64,000 nt of DNA from Alligator mississippiensis (taxonomy: Eukaryota; Chordata; Crocodylia; Alligatoridae), in assembly GCF_030867095.1 (NCBI RefSeq), contig NC_081832.1:60125444-60189443 (forward strand), given 5' to 3'. Both the position numbers and the translations under genes were made by a program. Positions 35,439 through 47,969 of the stretch are shown piece after piece. Position 1 is the first letter of the stretch, and every line of letters starts with the position of its first letter. The notes below the pieces were generated by a model, which saw only the letters and a program-made list of their open reading frames with translations, did no database searches and was not told where the DNA came from.

Positions 35439-38400
35439 TTAGGAAGTGTTCCAGCTGAAGGCTGAATACAGACAATACAAGGTGAGCAAGGTGACAGTAA
35501 TAAAGCATATAATAAGAACTAACTTCCTGAACTTTTGAAAAGCAAAAACCTTCTCAAACAAGAAAAACCAGAACTACCTGTACGGATGGCAATAACATTC
35601 GGTGATTACATAGCACTTTTTGTCTTCAGAGTTTGTTTGTTTTCTCTTTAAAACAGATATGATCAAATTCTCAGATCTCTAGCAAGGATAGAATATATAT
35701 TATCAGTCTTGTTTTACGTATGTTGAAACCAACCAGAGATTTATTTCCCCAATGCAATAATGTAGTCAAACTCAGAGCAGATGGTAAAAAAAAAAAAGCT
35801 AGAGGCCAGACCTCTACTTTTAACACTAGGTAACACCTCTTAACTGATTCACTTATATTAAAAACAAAATACTTAGCATTTACATAGCAATTTACACTTT
35901 CCATGTGCAATACAAATATTAGCCAATTAACATGGAACTAAGTCTATGCAATGTCTGTTGCTGAATTAATTTGTGAAAGCACATGGGAGCAAAGGTGGCT
36001 GAGAATGCACTGCAGGATTCCTCCTGGGAATACCTTCATCTAATTAACATTTTGCAAATAGCTACAAAGTGGTCATAGGAACACTGCTTTAGTAAGGATC
36101 TCTTTAAAAAAAACAACATGTGTGTGTGATGAGGGAGTTAGACTTTGGTGCTAGGAGCACAGATTTCTCCTACAATATGTTACAAGATCTTTGGAGTTGT
36201 GCAGTAGAAGAAATGACTTCGGCTTTCAAATGAATTCTAGTCTACCAGAACACAGTCTGCACCTCTGCATTCTGCCTTTGAAGGCTACTGAGTACAGGGA
36301 CCGAAGCGCAACCTGCCAGCTGTTAGATGACGGCCCATGGTCACCCTGGTGGCTAACCATCTGCCAGTACAGACCAACAATTCAGACTAAATGTCTCCAG
36401 TACCCTCTGGCAGGACCTCAGCTAATAATTTTGACAATTAAAAGAAAAAAGAAAACGCTTTCTTAAATTACCCAACACTGAACATATATCGGGGGCATCC
36501 CCATACCTCCAGAAGCAGAAACTATTTAATCTTTAAACCAGCTCTCTATTTCCCAATAGCAAGATTGCATTAGACTGCAGTGTTCTTCATTGAAACCTCT
36601 AGTTTGCACTAACTTCCATTAGACTGTGATAGAAACACAGGACAGAGAAAGACCTCCTGGGCCACTGTCCAGTCTCTTGTGTTTGTAGACACCATTTACC
36701 AAAGAAATCCCCAGACTGCCACTTCAAACTTGCACATATAATTAACTACAAAGCACAATATTTGAAATGCCAAACACCACCCTGTATCTTGCACTAAGTA
36801 AAACCAAGAGAAACAAGGACATTCCAATGCCTTACCACTGCAATGACAAGGAAGTAGTTGGTTAATATATGCTCAAAAGATCCCAGAACAGCCCCTGCTC
36901 ATGAATAAGGTAAAACCATCACAGTCCTTGTCTAGTGACAAATTCCTTCCTCATCCCAAATTGGCAAGTGGTATGACCCTGAGCAAAAGAGCAAGACCCT
37001 CTAGCCAGGAAGTTCTGCGTTATGCAAGTATGAGCAGGTGCATCAGCACACTCCAGTCAAAACCCGCAGCCTTATGCTACCAACCTTAAGATACCTGCTC
37101 CACAGCAAAAGCTTAAGCAACATTTATCACTCTAATGGTAATACTGAACTGGGTTGCTTTAGATTGCTCTAGATAAAGGACTAGATCAAATAACAGACTC
37201 GGGCACCCGGTTCCTGGAGTGGAGTCCAGAACCATGTCAGATGTTTAAGTTCTCTATACAATGGATGGGCAGAATGAGGGACAGTCAGCCAGCAGAAAGA
37301 GCAGAGAGCTGCCCAAAGCCAGCACACAGCTTGCAGCTGCCTACAGCATACTAACAAGAAACTGAGCACAGGGGTGTGTCTGAAATTTTGCCTCTCCCTG
37401 GGGATTATAAACCTCACTCAGGCTGCAGAGGAGCTTCCATTTTCTTGAAAATCAACAAGAACCATTTCCTGAAGGTGGAAGAATACAATGTCCTTCCTTT
37501 CCAAGACCTGGGCAAGGTTCATGCTTCCCTTAAAACAACGCTAGAGAACAGGAGTGACTCATTTATGCAATAGTCTAATGCAGTGGTGCTCACCCTTTCT
37601 ATCATGTGGGCTGGATGTGAAGCACAGGGCATAGATTGACCTGTGAACCAACTCCACACACCAGGTCTAGGGCCATGCATCAGGTCCAACTCTGTGTGCT
37701 AGGTCCAGCCATGGTTCAGCCTGATATACCAAGTCTGGTGCTGCAAATAGACCACACAGGTCCAGGAGGGCTGTATACTGGGTCAGACCCCAAGTGCTGG
37801 GTGCAGCCATGGAACAGCCTCATGTGCCATGCTGATCTGGCATGTAGGGCTATGTCATCCTGCCCATGGGGTTTCCCAGAGCCATGGCAATTAACCATGC
37901 CCTGGCTCTCCTGCTGCCAAATTTCCAGACCCTGAGGGGATTCAACATACAGGTTCTACCTTCCAGGAGAGTGTCTTAATCACCAGGGTATAAGCTAGCC
38001 TGGGTGGGGCCACCCTTCCTCTTGAAACTGAGCCACGATGAAGAAAAGAATTCAAGGCTCACATGTCAGAGAGAGAGAGAGAGAGCATAAGCAGGTGTAT
38101 GACTGTACCTAGGAGCTAGGATGTTCAATAAAAACATAGAAGACCTGGGCTGCAGGCTCTGCTCCCAGGACTGTTTTTGTATTTTAGCCAATGGCTGTTC
38201 AACACTATTACACTGAACTGCAGCAGGACCCTAACTACCAAGTCCTTTTTAGAGCTGATCCCAATAATTTAGCGAGCTAGGAGTGTGCTCTACCTAAACA
38301 TCGTTTATATCCAATGGACTAGCCACTGGCTAACTAACCCAGGGGCCCAATCAAAACTAATTTCAGGGCTAAATTTTCATATTAGCAATTTTTTAAAATA

Positions 38401-38487
38401 TAAAAATTCCAGGCCAAAGGACAAGTACATATCTAAAAAAGGGTGGCAATACAGGAAGACCTCAGCCCAACTCAACTGAATCCTTAC
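35439..38487. other. Intron 1 sequence with possible minor repeats
   Basis: No exon seen. About 36935-37025 contains a block (AAATTCCTTCCTC, then CTGAGCAAAAGAGCAAGACC and CTCTAGCCAGGAA) shared with 53.40-53.48 kb, a CR1-associated module. At 37579 CAGTGGTGCTCACCCTTTCT looks like a hAT left end, but no right end was found. A (GA)n run lies at about 38069-38086. Confidence 0.4.
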
Positions 38488-39341
38488 TGTCACAACCCAA
38501 AGTTGTGAGTTTTTGTTTGTGTGCGCTTCGGCATCGCTAAATTATCTTCCCGCTAAATTGCAGCTTCCTTGCATGGTGGAGTTCTCTGTTGCAGAAGAGA
38601 ACCTTGGTGCAACGGAGAATTTCCCGCCAATTTGTAGCTTTCTTTGCATGGTGCATTTCTTTTGCATCTCAGAAATGCACGGTGCAAAGGAGTTCCCGCC
38701 ATTTGTATGAAGATTCGTGCCAAGTTATTGGCCGATTCTAATATATGCACACATAACGGCTAGCGATTGGCTTACTAGCCGTATAAAGAGCTTGGGTGGC
38801 TTCCGCCCAAGTTGGAGAGAAATCACTTAGAGAGCGTGAAGATCTCTAAGCGCTGCGGATCCTCACGGACCCAACGCATTTCTTAAGCAGGCAACAGAGG
38901 TCTAAACAGCCTCTGGCCTCTCCCCGTCGCCGAGCGCAATCCTAGACGTATCCCTTTCCTATATACTCAAGATTCAAACCCACAGAGCTTTAATAACTCC
39001 GGGGCCAGAGAGCCGAACCAAACCCACGGAGCTTCGACAACTTCGTGGGAAAGAAATTGCCGAACCCGCAGAGCCTTAACAACTCCGGGGCCAAAGAACC
39101 AAATTTGTCGTAGTCCTCCAACGAGGATTTAAGCGGAGCTGCACCTGGAAACTGTCCAGCCTACACCGCGACCATCTTGGGTGTAAGCAAATAATCTTTA
39201 AATCAACCATTACGCCTCTGTGACTAATTCTAGCCTGTGCGTGCCTTGCCGCCGTACGGTCTCCTCCAGCCCCGCGTGCTCGGGCTGCTGGCCACAGCCC
39301 GCGTGCGCAAAGACGGGCCCGGCTCGCCCCCGGCCCACACA
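38488..39341 (+). mobile_element. Solo LTR of an endogenous retrovirus-like element (fossil)
   Basis: The 854-bp unit begins TGTCACAACC and ends CCCACACA, and is flanked by an exact 5-bp duplication CTTAC (38483-38487 and 39342-39346). The U3-like part holds a short tandem repeat of about 73 bp starting near 38549, 38623 and 38695. A TATA-like GTATAAAG lies at 38781. A second triplicated block of about 45 bp (CCACAGAGCTTTAATAACTC and variants) occurs near 38965-39100. No internal coding region is present, so this is the remnant left by LTR-LTR recombination. The exact duplication suggests a fairly young age. The family is not identified beyond retroviral-type LTR. Confidence 0.75.
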
Positions 39342-39346
39342 CTTAC

Positions 39347-41094
39347 AAGCAGACAGAAAAATCTTGAAAAAATGCTGCCTCTATTTAATGGAAAAGGGGG
39401 GATTCTTGGGTGTGAGAGGTGGGAGTACAAGGAATAACAGAAAAAAGGGAATTAATTCTTTGAAAAAGGACCGACTGTGACTGTACTTTCACACCCCCGA
39501 CTGTGCCATCTCAAACACATTAAAAAGTAGAAAGTGCAACGTGCTCAGCTTGCAGCTCAGTCCAACATGAACTATGCCATGCAGTCTGAAAAAACTAAAC
39601 CAGAAAAGAACTTGCATCAAAAGCTTGTGTATGTGCTCCAGTGCTAGAAAGCCTTAGAAATGTAAAAGGCAAGTTCAACAAACCACTATGGTCACTACTG
39701 AATATGAAAAATTATATTGTATCTACCACTTTATGGTTTATACAGAACCATGTACCAGAGCATCCCTTGCATCAACTGGCTAAGCCCCTGCTACTGAACA
39801 ACACATCTCACTGAAAAAAGATATTTCATGGAACTGACTGTTGCACATGGTATCAACTTGGCAGGCCTGCAAATGGATGTAAATTACATCCACCACCATT
39901 GATTCATTTTACACAAGACAATATAAAACTGAAAAAACAAACCAAAAAATCCTAAGCTGAAGCAATGTTAAGTTTACAGTTTTAAACACATGAAATAAGT
40001 ATGATTCTAGAAGCAAAGACAACCCATCTACACTGCACATATTGTACATTAACGTCCAAACTGTACTGTCTCGTCAGTCTAATGAGAAATACCAAATTAT
40101 TTCTATACAATGTAAGTTAATGTTGGTATGGGAGTGGTAATTTTTCATGTCTTGACCTCCTTTTTTAATTGTACAGCTTTAATATTTTAATACTGATTTG
40201 GTTTTAAATTTTGGTTGCTTCCTTTTCTTAAAAAGGAAAAAGAAGGAGGAGAAATGGAAAAATAATGGTGTGAGCCTTAGAAAAAGTTATTGAAACTCCT
40301 TCTACAGGCTTCTGTCCTGAATGCTGATGGGGGAGAGGTGAGGTCCCTGTGCAGTGTGTGCCCCTGACTCCTAGGTGTGGAGCTGGGCTAGAGTGAGACT
40401 GGATCCAACTGAGGAGAGGGTGGGTTTCAGCCTCACATCTGCTAAGCCACATCCTCTCAAACCGGGCCTGCCTGGAGAGAATGGCAGAGCTGTGGGATAT
40501 GTAAAACCACGATGCAGGGGGAGGGAGGTGAGGCTCCAAGCTGGCTGAACTACAGAGCCTCACAAACTTGCTGCTGATCCTAGCACTTGCTCTCCCTCGT
40601 GTCCCAGGGTGCCATGTGTTCATCAGCATGGGGTTCATGGACTAAATAGTAGTCTTTCTGTGGTCTTTTTATGGTGGCTTTGCCCCTTGCTGCTGATTGG
40701 CCAAGGGGCCAGGTGGCCCCACCTCCTGCTGCTGATTGGCCAAGGAGGCAGTGGCCCTGCCCATCACCAAGGGGATGCATCAGCGGCCACCCTAATTTAC
40801 AGTGAAAGTGACTTAGAGCCTAGCATATAATACTATCATTTTAAAAAAATTCTCCAAGATATAACTGAAAGATAAAACATTAAGATTAGAATTTTAACTA
40901 TGGTCACCAAATGATGTATTTTTCTTAAAGATCTAAGCATTAGTAATATGAGATGACAAATTAAATAATTCTTGGTCCCTTGCAGATCACATAAATTGCA
41001 AAGGTGACTTACTAACAAGTAAATCAATAAAAAAATAATTACATACTCCAAACCACACCCAATTCCTTTGATGGAGGAACAATAGGAAGCTTTC
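39347..41094. other. Intron 1 sequence with a short tandem duplication
   Basis: No exon recognised. At 40683-40768 a unit of about 45 bp, CTGCTGATTGGCCAAGG plus flank, is present twice in tandem. The remainder is AT-rich unique-looking sequence. Confidence 0.4.
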
Positions 41095-41102
41095 CCCTAC
41101 AG

Positions 41103-41402
41103 CAGGGGTCAGCAACCTCCGGCACGCATGCCGAGCATGACACGCAAGGCCATTTTGCTTGGCACAGCACCGCCAGCCCAAGCTCTAAGCAGCTGCTGCC
41201 AGCCACAGATCCCAGGTTTCTCCCAGCAGGAGGCAGGGAGGCTACAAGCCCTGCTGCAAGCAGAGTAGGCTCTGTGGGCCAGCTGCAGCTGGGAGGCTGC
41301 AAACAGCTGCTTCGGGTGCCGGTATGTCGGCACTCCAGCACCTTCCAAGGTAGAAATTGTGTTTTTTTCAGCACTCCAGCCAAAAAACATTGCCTACCCC
41401 TG
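41103..41402. mobile_element. 300-bp hAT MITE with perfect 8-bp target duplication
   Basis: Terminal inverted repeats are CAGGGGTCAGCAACCT at the left and the complement of ATTGCCTACCCCTG at the right. Both flanks read CCCTACAG (41095-41102 and 41403-41410), an exact 8-bp duplication diagnostic of hAT transposition. It has no coding capacity and lies in the presumed SLC26A2 intron 1. Confidence 0.92.
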
Positions 41403-41588
41403 CCCTACAGCCTTGTCTAAAAGTAACAGTTTTCTTCAAATTTTCTTATTAGTATTGATGCAGCTCTGAGAAGAATATAAACAAGTAAAACAAACTCTTC
41501 ATTTCTACTAGGCTATTTGGCACAGATAAAGCTGCACCAGTGCTTGTGAAATGGTGGGAAATTTTAAGAAAAATGCCTATGGAGACAC

Positions 41589-42254
41589 TGTGGCAGGGTT
41601 GGGGAAAGTACCCTTGACTGGGTACTCCCCTAACTGAAACTGGCCTGCAGTGTCACTGCCTCTAGTATCTACTTGCCCACCACAACTTGATGTTGGGTTT
41701 GCGATCTACAGAACAGGAGGCAGTTCACCGTGATGACATGTAATCTCTTTATAGGCAGGATTTACACTTGTGATAGGTAAAGTCCAAAACAATTCAAAAT
41801 GAGGACCTGTCCCTATAAGGAACAGCAAGGCTTGCTGGCTCAGTTCCCCGCCAGCTGGGACCTCCACCACCCCTACACTCCCTCCACAATCCACCTGAAT
41901 TACAACTGAAACAAACACAACAGAACAACAGGAGCCTTGTGTCCCTCTTACCCCTGTCTGGGAGTGTTGCAGCCTGGCAGCTTCACTTTCTCCTGCTCTC
42001 CTACTCCTTCCAGTCTCCACAGCTGCTTATCTCCCGGCCAGCACTCTTGGTGGCCATTCTGCTAGCTTCTTCACCAGCTGACAGTCAGCTGCCCCTTAGG
42101 TAAGTGTATGTCCCTGGGGCCTCCCTTAGTTCCACTCCGGGCCAGGTTTTCTCTCTCACCTGGTAACCAGCAGTCTCCCTGCTCCCGCCCTAGTATGGAG
42201 GGAACATCTGGGGCTGGAGGAGGGGTATACAGCCTTGTCTCTCACTCTGCTACA
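41589..42254 (-). repeat. 3' LTR of the Gmr1-like fossil
   Basis: On the minus strand it starts TGTAGCAGAG and ends CTGCCACA. It aligns along its length with the copy at 46487-47174, including TGTCACTGCCTCTAGTATCT and CACCACAACTTGATGTTG. It is bounded on the internal side by the polypurine tract. Confidence 0.88.
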
Positions 42255-43640
42255 CTCCCCCCACGCTAAGTTCTGCGCCCCCCACTCAAAATCTTAGTGT
42301 CTGTCCTTTGTTGTCCTGCCTCCTTTCATCTTCGGAAGATTCTTACTGGCTGCGGCTTTGCTGCTTCCTCTTCATCCCTACCTGAAAAGGAATCGGCGAC
42401 TGTTTTCCGCCCCCGGCCTGTGTTCTTCCTGGAACTTATAGGGCTGTAGTGCTAGAGCCCAAAGTGTCAGGTGGGCGTTATCAGACTTTGCTGTTTGTAG
42501 TCATTTTAAAGGCTCACGATCTGTGATCAACTTAAACTTCCTACCCAGGAGGTAGTACCAAAAGAGTTCAATACCCCATTTGATTGCTAGGCATTCTCGT
42601 TCAATGATGGAACACTGTCTTTCATGCCCTTGCAAATTCCTGTTGGTATATGCTCTGAGCTGATCCCCGTCAGGGACTGTGACAACGCAGCCCCAAATGC
42701 TATCCCAGAAGCAAAGGGCAAGGCAAACGGCTTATTAAAATCTGGTGTGCAGAGTACTGGTTTTTTGCATAAAGCTATTTTAACTTCCTTGAAGGCCTGT
42801 TGAGCATCTTCACTCCACACCATAGGCTTGGATCCTCATTGCTTTGTCAGGTCTGTCAAAGGGTCAATGAACTTGGAGAAATGAGGTACAAACTTGCAAT
42901 AATAATTGGCTAGTCCCACAAAAGACTTTACCTGCTTCCTCATCAGGGAGCCTCATACATGTTTAGGGCCTCCACCTTATCTACAAGGGGCTTCATCTTG
43001 CCCTGCCCTACCAAGAACCCCAAATATTTTGTTTTTCTTTGTCCTAAGATGCACTTACAAGGATTGGCAGTGAGTCCCACCTTCCTAAATTCCTCTAATA
43101 TAGCTTGTAGGTCTCCTATGTGTTATGGCCAATCGTTTGAGAATATAACAACATCATCAATATAGGCCGCAGCTCTTGACTGATGTGTAGCAAGGATCTA
43201 ATCCATAACACACTGGAATACTGCCACTGCCCCATTGAGGCCAAAGGGCATTCTCTGAAACTCCAATAAGCTGCACGGTGTCCCAAAAGCCAAAAGTCTT
43301 TTCACAATCCTTGGGCACCATGAGTATTTGCTAGGAGCCTTTAGTTAAATCCAATGTGGAGATACGTTTGGCTTGGCCTATTTTCTCCAGCGTTTCCTCA
43401 ACCGTTGGCATGGGAAAAACATCGGATTGGGCTATTGCATTTACCTTCCTAAAATCTGTACACAGACTTAGGGACTCATCTGGCTTTGGCACTACAACTA
43501 ACAGGCTGCACCATTGGTTTCTCAATTCCCTGATTATCCCCTTTCCCAACATCTATTCAATTTCTGCTTTTATCTCTTTGTGGAGGCCCTGGGGCAATTG
43601 TCACCAATGTTTGTATACTATCTGGCCCACTGGGGTCTTA
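42255..43640 (-). pseudogene. Reverse transcriptase and RNase H remnant of the Gmr1-like fossil
   Basis: On the minus strand the reverse transcriptase region shows ELRNQWCSLLVVVPKPDES, then CTDFRKVNAI, and the catalytic YIDD box near 43153-43164. The RNase H region follows, with SEDAQQAFKEVK and LPFASGIAFGAALSQ near 42600-42820. These lie downstream of the integrase remnant. Non-functional. Confidence 0.85.
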
Positions 43641-44830
43641 ATCACTGCAGAACACATCATCAAATGCTTGCACTGGCTCTCGTAACTGTTCCTGCTGCTC
43701 TTTTGTAAGGTGCTCTCCCATGGGCACATGGGTATCTTTCCTTCTTAGTGTTTTTTGTTCTTCTGATGGTCCCAGATCTAAAAGGTGTGGGTAGGGAGCC
43801 ATCAACCAGCCTTCCTGATCTTTCCATTTCTTAAGTAAATTAATATGGAAGCGTTGGAGCTCTTTCTTGTGTTCTGGACACCGTACCTCATAATCCACAG
43901 GACCCACCTTCTGAACCATTGTGTACGGTCCCTGCCATTGTGACAGCAGCTTGCTCCCCTGGTCCAGGAACATCACCAAGACTTGATCACCCACAACAAA
44001 AGCTCTCTCTTGAGTTCTATGACCATAATCATCTCTTTGCCCATCTTAAGCCTTGCATAAATTGTCCTGTGCTAACTGATGTGCTGCATGTATCTTTTCT
44101 TGCAATCCTACCACATAATTTGGGACCATGGTCACACCACTGACCCAGTTCTCCCACCCTTTCTTAACCACATCCAGGAGACCCTAGGGCTGGTAACTGT
44201 ACATGAGTTCGAACGGGGGAAAACCCTGTTGAAGTCTAAGGAGCTTCCCTCATGGCAAACAGCAGTGGAGCAAGCACCTGGTCCCAGTTACGAGGATCAC
44301 CTTGAATGGCATCCCTTATCATTCCCTTCAGAGTCCTATTAAACCTCTCCACCAGGCCGTCTGTTTGAGGGTGATATATGGTAGTCCACAACGCTTTGAT
44401 GTGCAAGATACTGCATAGGCCCCACATTACGTTAGACATGAAATTGGTCCCCTGGTCTGTTAAAATTTCCTGAGGGCAGTCCTACCCGAGAGATCCACTT
44501 CATCACTTCTGAGGTTATTTTAGGGGCCGTTACGGATAGTAGTAGTACTGCTTCGGGGTATCTTGTGGCATAACCCATAATAACTAAGACAAACTGATAC
44601 CCTGCTGTGCACTTGGGGAATGGTCCTGTGATATGAAGTCCGATCTTATTAAATGGTTTTTCAATTATTGGCATCAACATGAGTGGCGCGTGGGGGGTGG
44701 TATTGTAGATACCTTCTGACAGGCTTGGCAACCACCAGAGAATTGTTCTACTTCCCTCTTTATGCCCAGCCAGAAAAAACAATTTACCAAATGGACCACT
44801 GCTTTATCTCTCCCCAAATGTCCTCCCAGT
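43641..44830 (-). pseudogene. Integrase remnant of the Gmr1-like fossil
   Basis: Visible minus-strand blocks in order are the HHCC zinc-binding segment (GGHLGRDKAVVHLV and GGCQACQK near 44720-44830), the catalytic-core segments (GPFPKCTAGYQFVLVIMGYA and IYHPQTDGLVERFNRTLKG near 44260-44640), and a C-terminal segment (GPVDYEVRCPEHKKELQRFH near 43850-43910). The C-terminal segment runs directly into the lead-in of reverse transcriptase, which is the Gmr1 arrangement. Non-functional. Confidence 0.87.
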
Positions 44831-45349
44831 GACAGAATATGGGCCACCCACAAGGGATTCCTATAGCTATGGGGTACTAGTATCTGAGTTATCTCTTCTC
44901 CTTTACCCATCCCTTTATCAATCTGATAAAGCGTGTCATCCCTTACCTCAAACCATGGCTTCTGCTCCATGAGCTCCGTTCCTATCACCTCCCAGTCCCA
45001 ACTGGCTACATTATTCTCAGAGATGTGCCAAAATGCATCTTCCTGCTGCTGGTCTGCCCTGAATTGTCCTTGACTGATCAGACATTGCATATCCAGCAGC
45101 TCTTCTGTGTTTTCACTTAGAATTTCTTCATCTCCCTCTTGTCCAATCAGTCCCTCGTCTGGCCAGCTACAGTAGTGGGGGCTTCTCAGCATCCCAGGTT
45201 CAGAAGCTACCTCCTGCATTACCTCCTTAATATATGGCCAATCGCTGCCTGGTATCATCAGGTTTGGCAAGTCTGTAGCTAACCCTACCAGCATGTTGTG
45301 GGTTTTCCCAAGCACTACTAAAGGGATTCTCCACCGCTTATGTGGCATT

Positions 45350-46330
45350 CCCATGCAAACATATCATTGTTAGTGCCCCCACAGGATTCCCCTATACCAG
45401 GCAGAACTAACATGGTTCACACCATGGTCTGGGTGCAACCAGTGTCAACTATTGCCTGCAGCATCAACAATCCTAGTTTTATTTCCACTGTAGGCTTTAG
45501 AGGGCTTTTGTACCCTCCCCAACCAAGACTACAATCCATTTGCTCAGGCTTTTCAATAGTCTCTTTATGGTTATGATCAATCTGGGTGTCTCCTTCCTGG
45601 GCCAGTGTACTTCTCGCAGCTGTGGGCAGGAATTCACTCCATGACGACTTGCTCCACAATTATAACATCTATTTTGTTTCACCAGGCCATTCTTCCATCC
45701 TTCTCTTGTTCCCCCTGAGCAAGGTTCTGCAATTCCCCAACCTATGACCGAATAGGGGCTTGGGCCCTTCTCTCATCATGCACCTTTTTCCGATTTGCCA
45801 TAGGCCTCTACTATCTTCAGGGCTTCTGCTGCTGACCATGGTTGATGCTGACGCACCCATTGTTGCACCTCTTCCAAGTCACCGATAAATTGTTCTAACA
45901 CTATTAAATCTAGTACTTTTCCCACGTTGTGTTTTTTCAGATTCAGCCACTTCCGTGCCAGGTCGTGGAGTAGCTGTAGTAGGACTTGGGGTCACGTCTC
46001 ATCTGATGTCATCTTCTCCCAAAATCTCAGTCAGATCACTGCTTTTACTGTCTGGTAGTCTTCAGCTTCTTCCCATGATAGACAAGGCACAGGCAGTGTA
46101 TAGAGCTCTATTAGTAGGGGACCCAACTGATAGGCCCGCTTGGCTCTATCCCATCCTGCCGCTGTGGTCATCTTTTTGAATGCCTCCAGGTATGCCCCTG
46201 GGTCTTCCCTGTACACCAGCCGAGGCATGTGGAATTCCTCCATTCTTCCTCCTGGTGCCACAGCAGCTTCCATCATTTTCTCATTGAGAGACATCTGTTG
46301 GGCAACAGCAGCTTGTGGCCTCATTGTCTT
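45350..46330 (-). pseudogene. Gag and protease remnants of the Gmr1-like fossil
   Basis: Minus-strand gag-like sequence is near 45660-46325 (for example YREDPGAYLEAFKKMTTAAG). It is followed by a CCHC zinc knuckle CYNCGASRHGVNSC near 45640-45670 and an aspartic protease site VDTGCTQT near 45425-45445. Non-functional. Confidence 0.8.
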
Positions 46331-46486
46331 CTATGCTAAATTTCAGTAGCTCATCTATCTGTTGTTGCTGTCCCTGCAAGATTTACAGCATGGTCTCTTG
46401 CATCTGCCAAGTATTCATACTCCCAGTAGCAGTTGGCATTGCCTTCCTCTGAGCAGGGTTTGAGATTTCCTGGCCAATGTACCAAA

Positions 46487-47174
46487 TGTGGGTACTTAAC
46501 TGGGTACTCCCCAGACTGAATTTGGCTTAGGGATGTCACTGCCTCTAGTATCTATTTTCCCACCACAACTTGATGTTGAGTTTGAGAAGTAGAATAGGAT
46601 GCAGTTCACCATGACAACATGTAATCATAGGCAAGATTTACACTCATGATAGGTACAGTCCAAAACATAATTCAGAATTAGGGCCTGTTCCTTTAACAGA
46701 TGGAAAGCCCAGCTTGGTTGTCCTGTGAGTCTGAGCCCTGAGCCTGAGCCCTGCAGCCCTGGGCCCTGCTGGCTTGGACCTCCACCACCCCTACACTCCC
46801 TCCACAATCCACCTGAATTACAAATGAAGTAAACACAACAGAACAAGAGAAGCCTTGTGCTCCTCTTACCCCCATCAAGGAGTGCTGCAGCCTGGCACCT
46901 TCACTTTCTCCTGCTCTCCTCTTCCTCCTGGTCTCCACAGATGCAGCTTATCTCCCCATCAGCACTCCGGGTGGCCAATCTGCTGGCTTCACCATCTGAT
47001 AGTCAGCTGCCCCTTAGGTAAGTTTATGTCCCTGGGGCTTCCCTTAGTTCCACTTGGGGCCAGGTTTTCTCTCTTATGTGGCAACCAGCAGTCCCTCTGC
47101 TCCCCCTTGTGCTGGGGGAAACAGCTGGGGCTGGGGGCAGGAGGCAGAGCCTTTTTCTCCCTCATTCTGCTACA
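46487..47174 (-). repeat. 5' LTR of the Gmr1-like fossil
   Basis: The partner of the LTR at 41589-42254. On the minus strand it starts TGTAGCAGAATGAGGG and ends GTACCCACA. The internal side continues TTTGGTACATTGGCCAGG, where a primer-binding site is expected; I could not match it to a specific tRNA by eye. Confidence 0.86.
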
Positions 47175-47969
47175 TACACAACCAATTAAACTTAAATGTC
47201 CAAGCAGTTAAACTGTTAAGTGACTTTCAGTCAAGAAAAATAAATTTATTCATAAAAGCAGTTTGCCAAAAAAAAAAAAAAGAAAGAAAGAAAGAAAAAG
47301 ATTTTTTATGAGCAATCCTAGAACCAAGACACAAACAAGGTCTCTTTTCTATGGATCTGGCCTGGTAGGGTCATAGCCCTCACAGTTCAGGACTGTTCTC
47401 TATTAGTATTTTGTCCCAACTAGTTTTAAAATATTCTGTATCATCTGAAAGCTACGAAAACATAATTTTGTTTGTTACTAGATGAAATTCAAACAATCAT
47501 TTCCTACAAAAATTGAAAAGTTAAGTATTACATTTTTATACAATACCTTTTCAATTAACTACTGGTACAAAAATAAACTGCCCAGCCCTGTGAACTAGCA
47601 ATGGTAGCAGAAACTCTAATAAGGGAAATCCAAAATATCTTCCAACTGCCTTAACAGGGATGTGCTTCATTTTGAACCCAAATATATACCAATTTTGCAG
47701 AAACACAGGGAAATATATATTCTCAATTACTTTAGAAGTATACAGTCAGAAAAGACAGATAATTACATCACCACATTAACTACAGTGCTATTACTGTACT
47801 GCTCTAATAAGTCCTTAGGCATTCTAAACCCCTGTCTCATGTCAGTCTCACATTTAGCAGGATAAAAATAAGGTTTCCATTAGAATATATAATTATAGGC
47901 ATATTATAATAATAGACTTCTCTTTTATTAAAGATACTTCCATAGAAGGCTTTAAGAGCTTTATTACAA
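47175..47969. other. Intron 1 sequence with an A-rich microsatellite
   Basis: About 47268-47300 is an A run passing into (GAAA)n. The rest is AT-rich unique-looking sequence without an exon. Confidence 0.45.

Larger units (their letters stand above)
41589..47174 (-). mobile_element. Gmr1-like Ty3/gypsy-type LTR retrotransposon (broken fossil)
   Basis: A 5.6-kb minus-strand element with two LTRs of about 670-690 bp. Coding remnants read, from the 5' end, gag with a CCHC knuckle, aspartic protease, integrase, then reverse transcriptase and RNase H. Integrase before reverse transcriptase is the order of the Gmr1 group of deuterostome gypsy-type elements, not of ordinary Ty3/gypsy. A polypurine tract (GTGGGGGGAG on the minus strand) lies directly next to the 3' LTR. 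The coding part is clearly dead, with on the order of ten or more breaks. By eye the LTRs differ at very roughly 10-15% of positions, so the insertion is old. Flanks GACAC and TACAC may be a decayed 5-bp duplication. Confidence 0.9.

Noticed and set aside
34214-35442. Many frames of up to 197 codons
   Set aside because: They fall in a GC-rich hAT-like element with internal repeats. The translations are low-complexity and conflict in frame.
36191-36466. Plus-strand 91-codon frame in the presumed intron
   Set aside because: No motif, no splice support, antisense to the gene.
37579-37940. Possible hAT element starting CAGTGGTGCTCACCC
   Set aside because: No right terminus or target duplication was found, so it is mentioned only in the flanking description.
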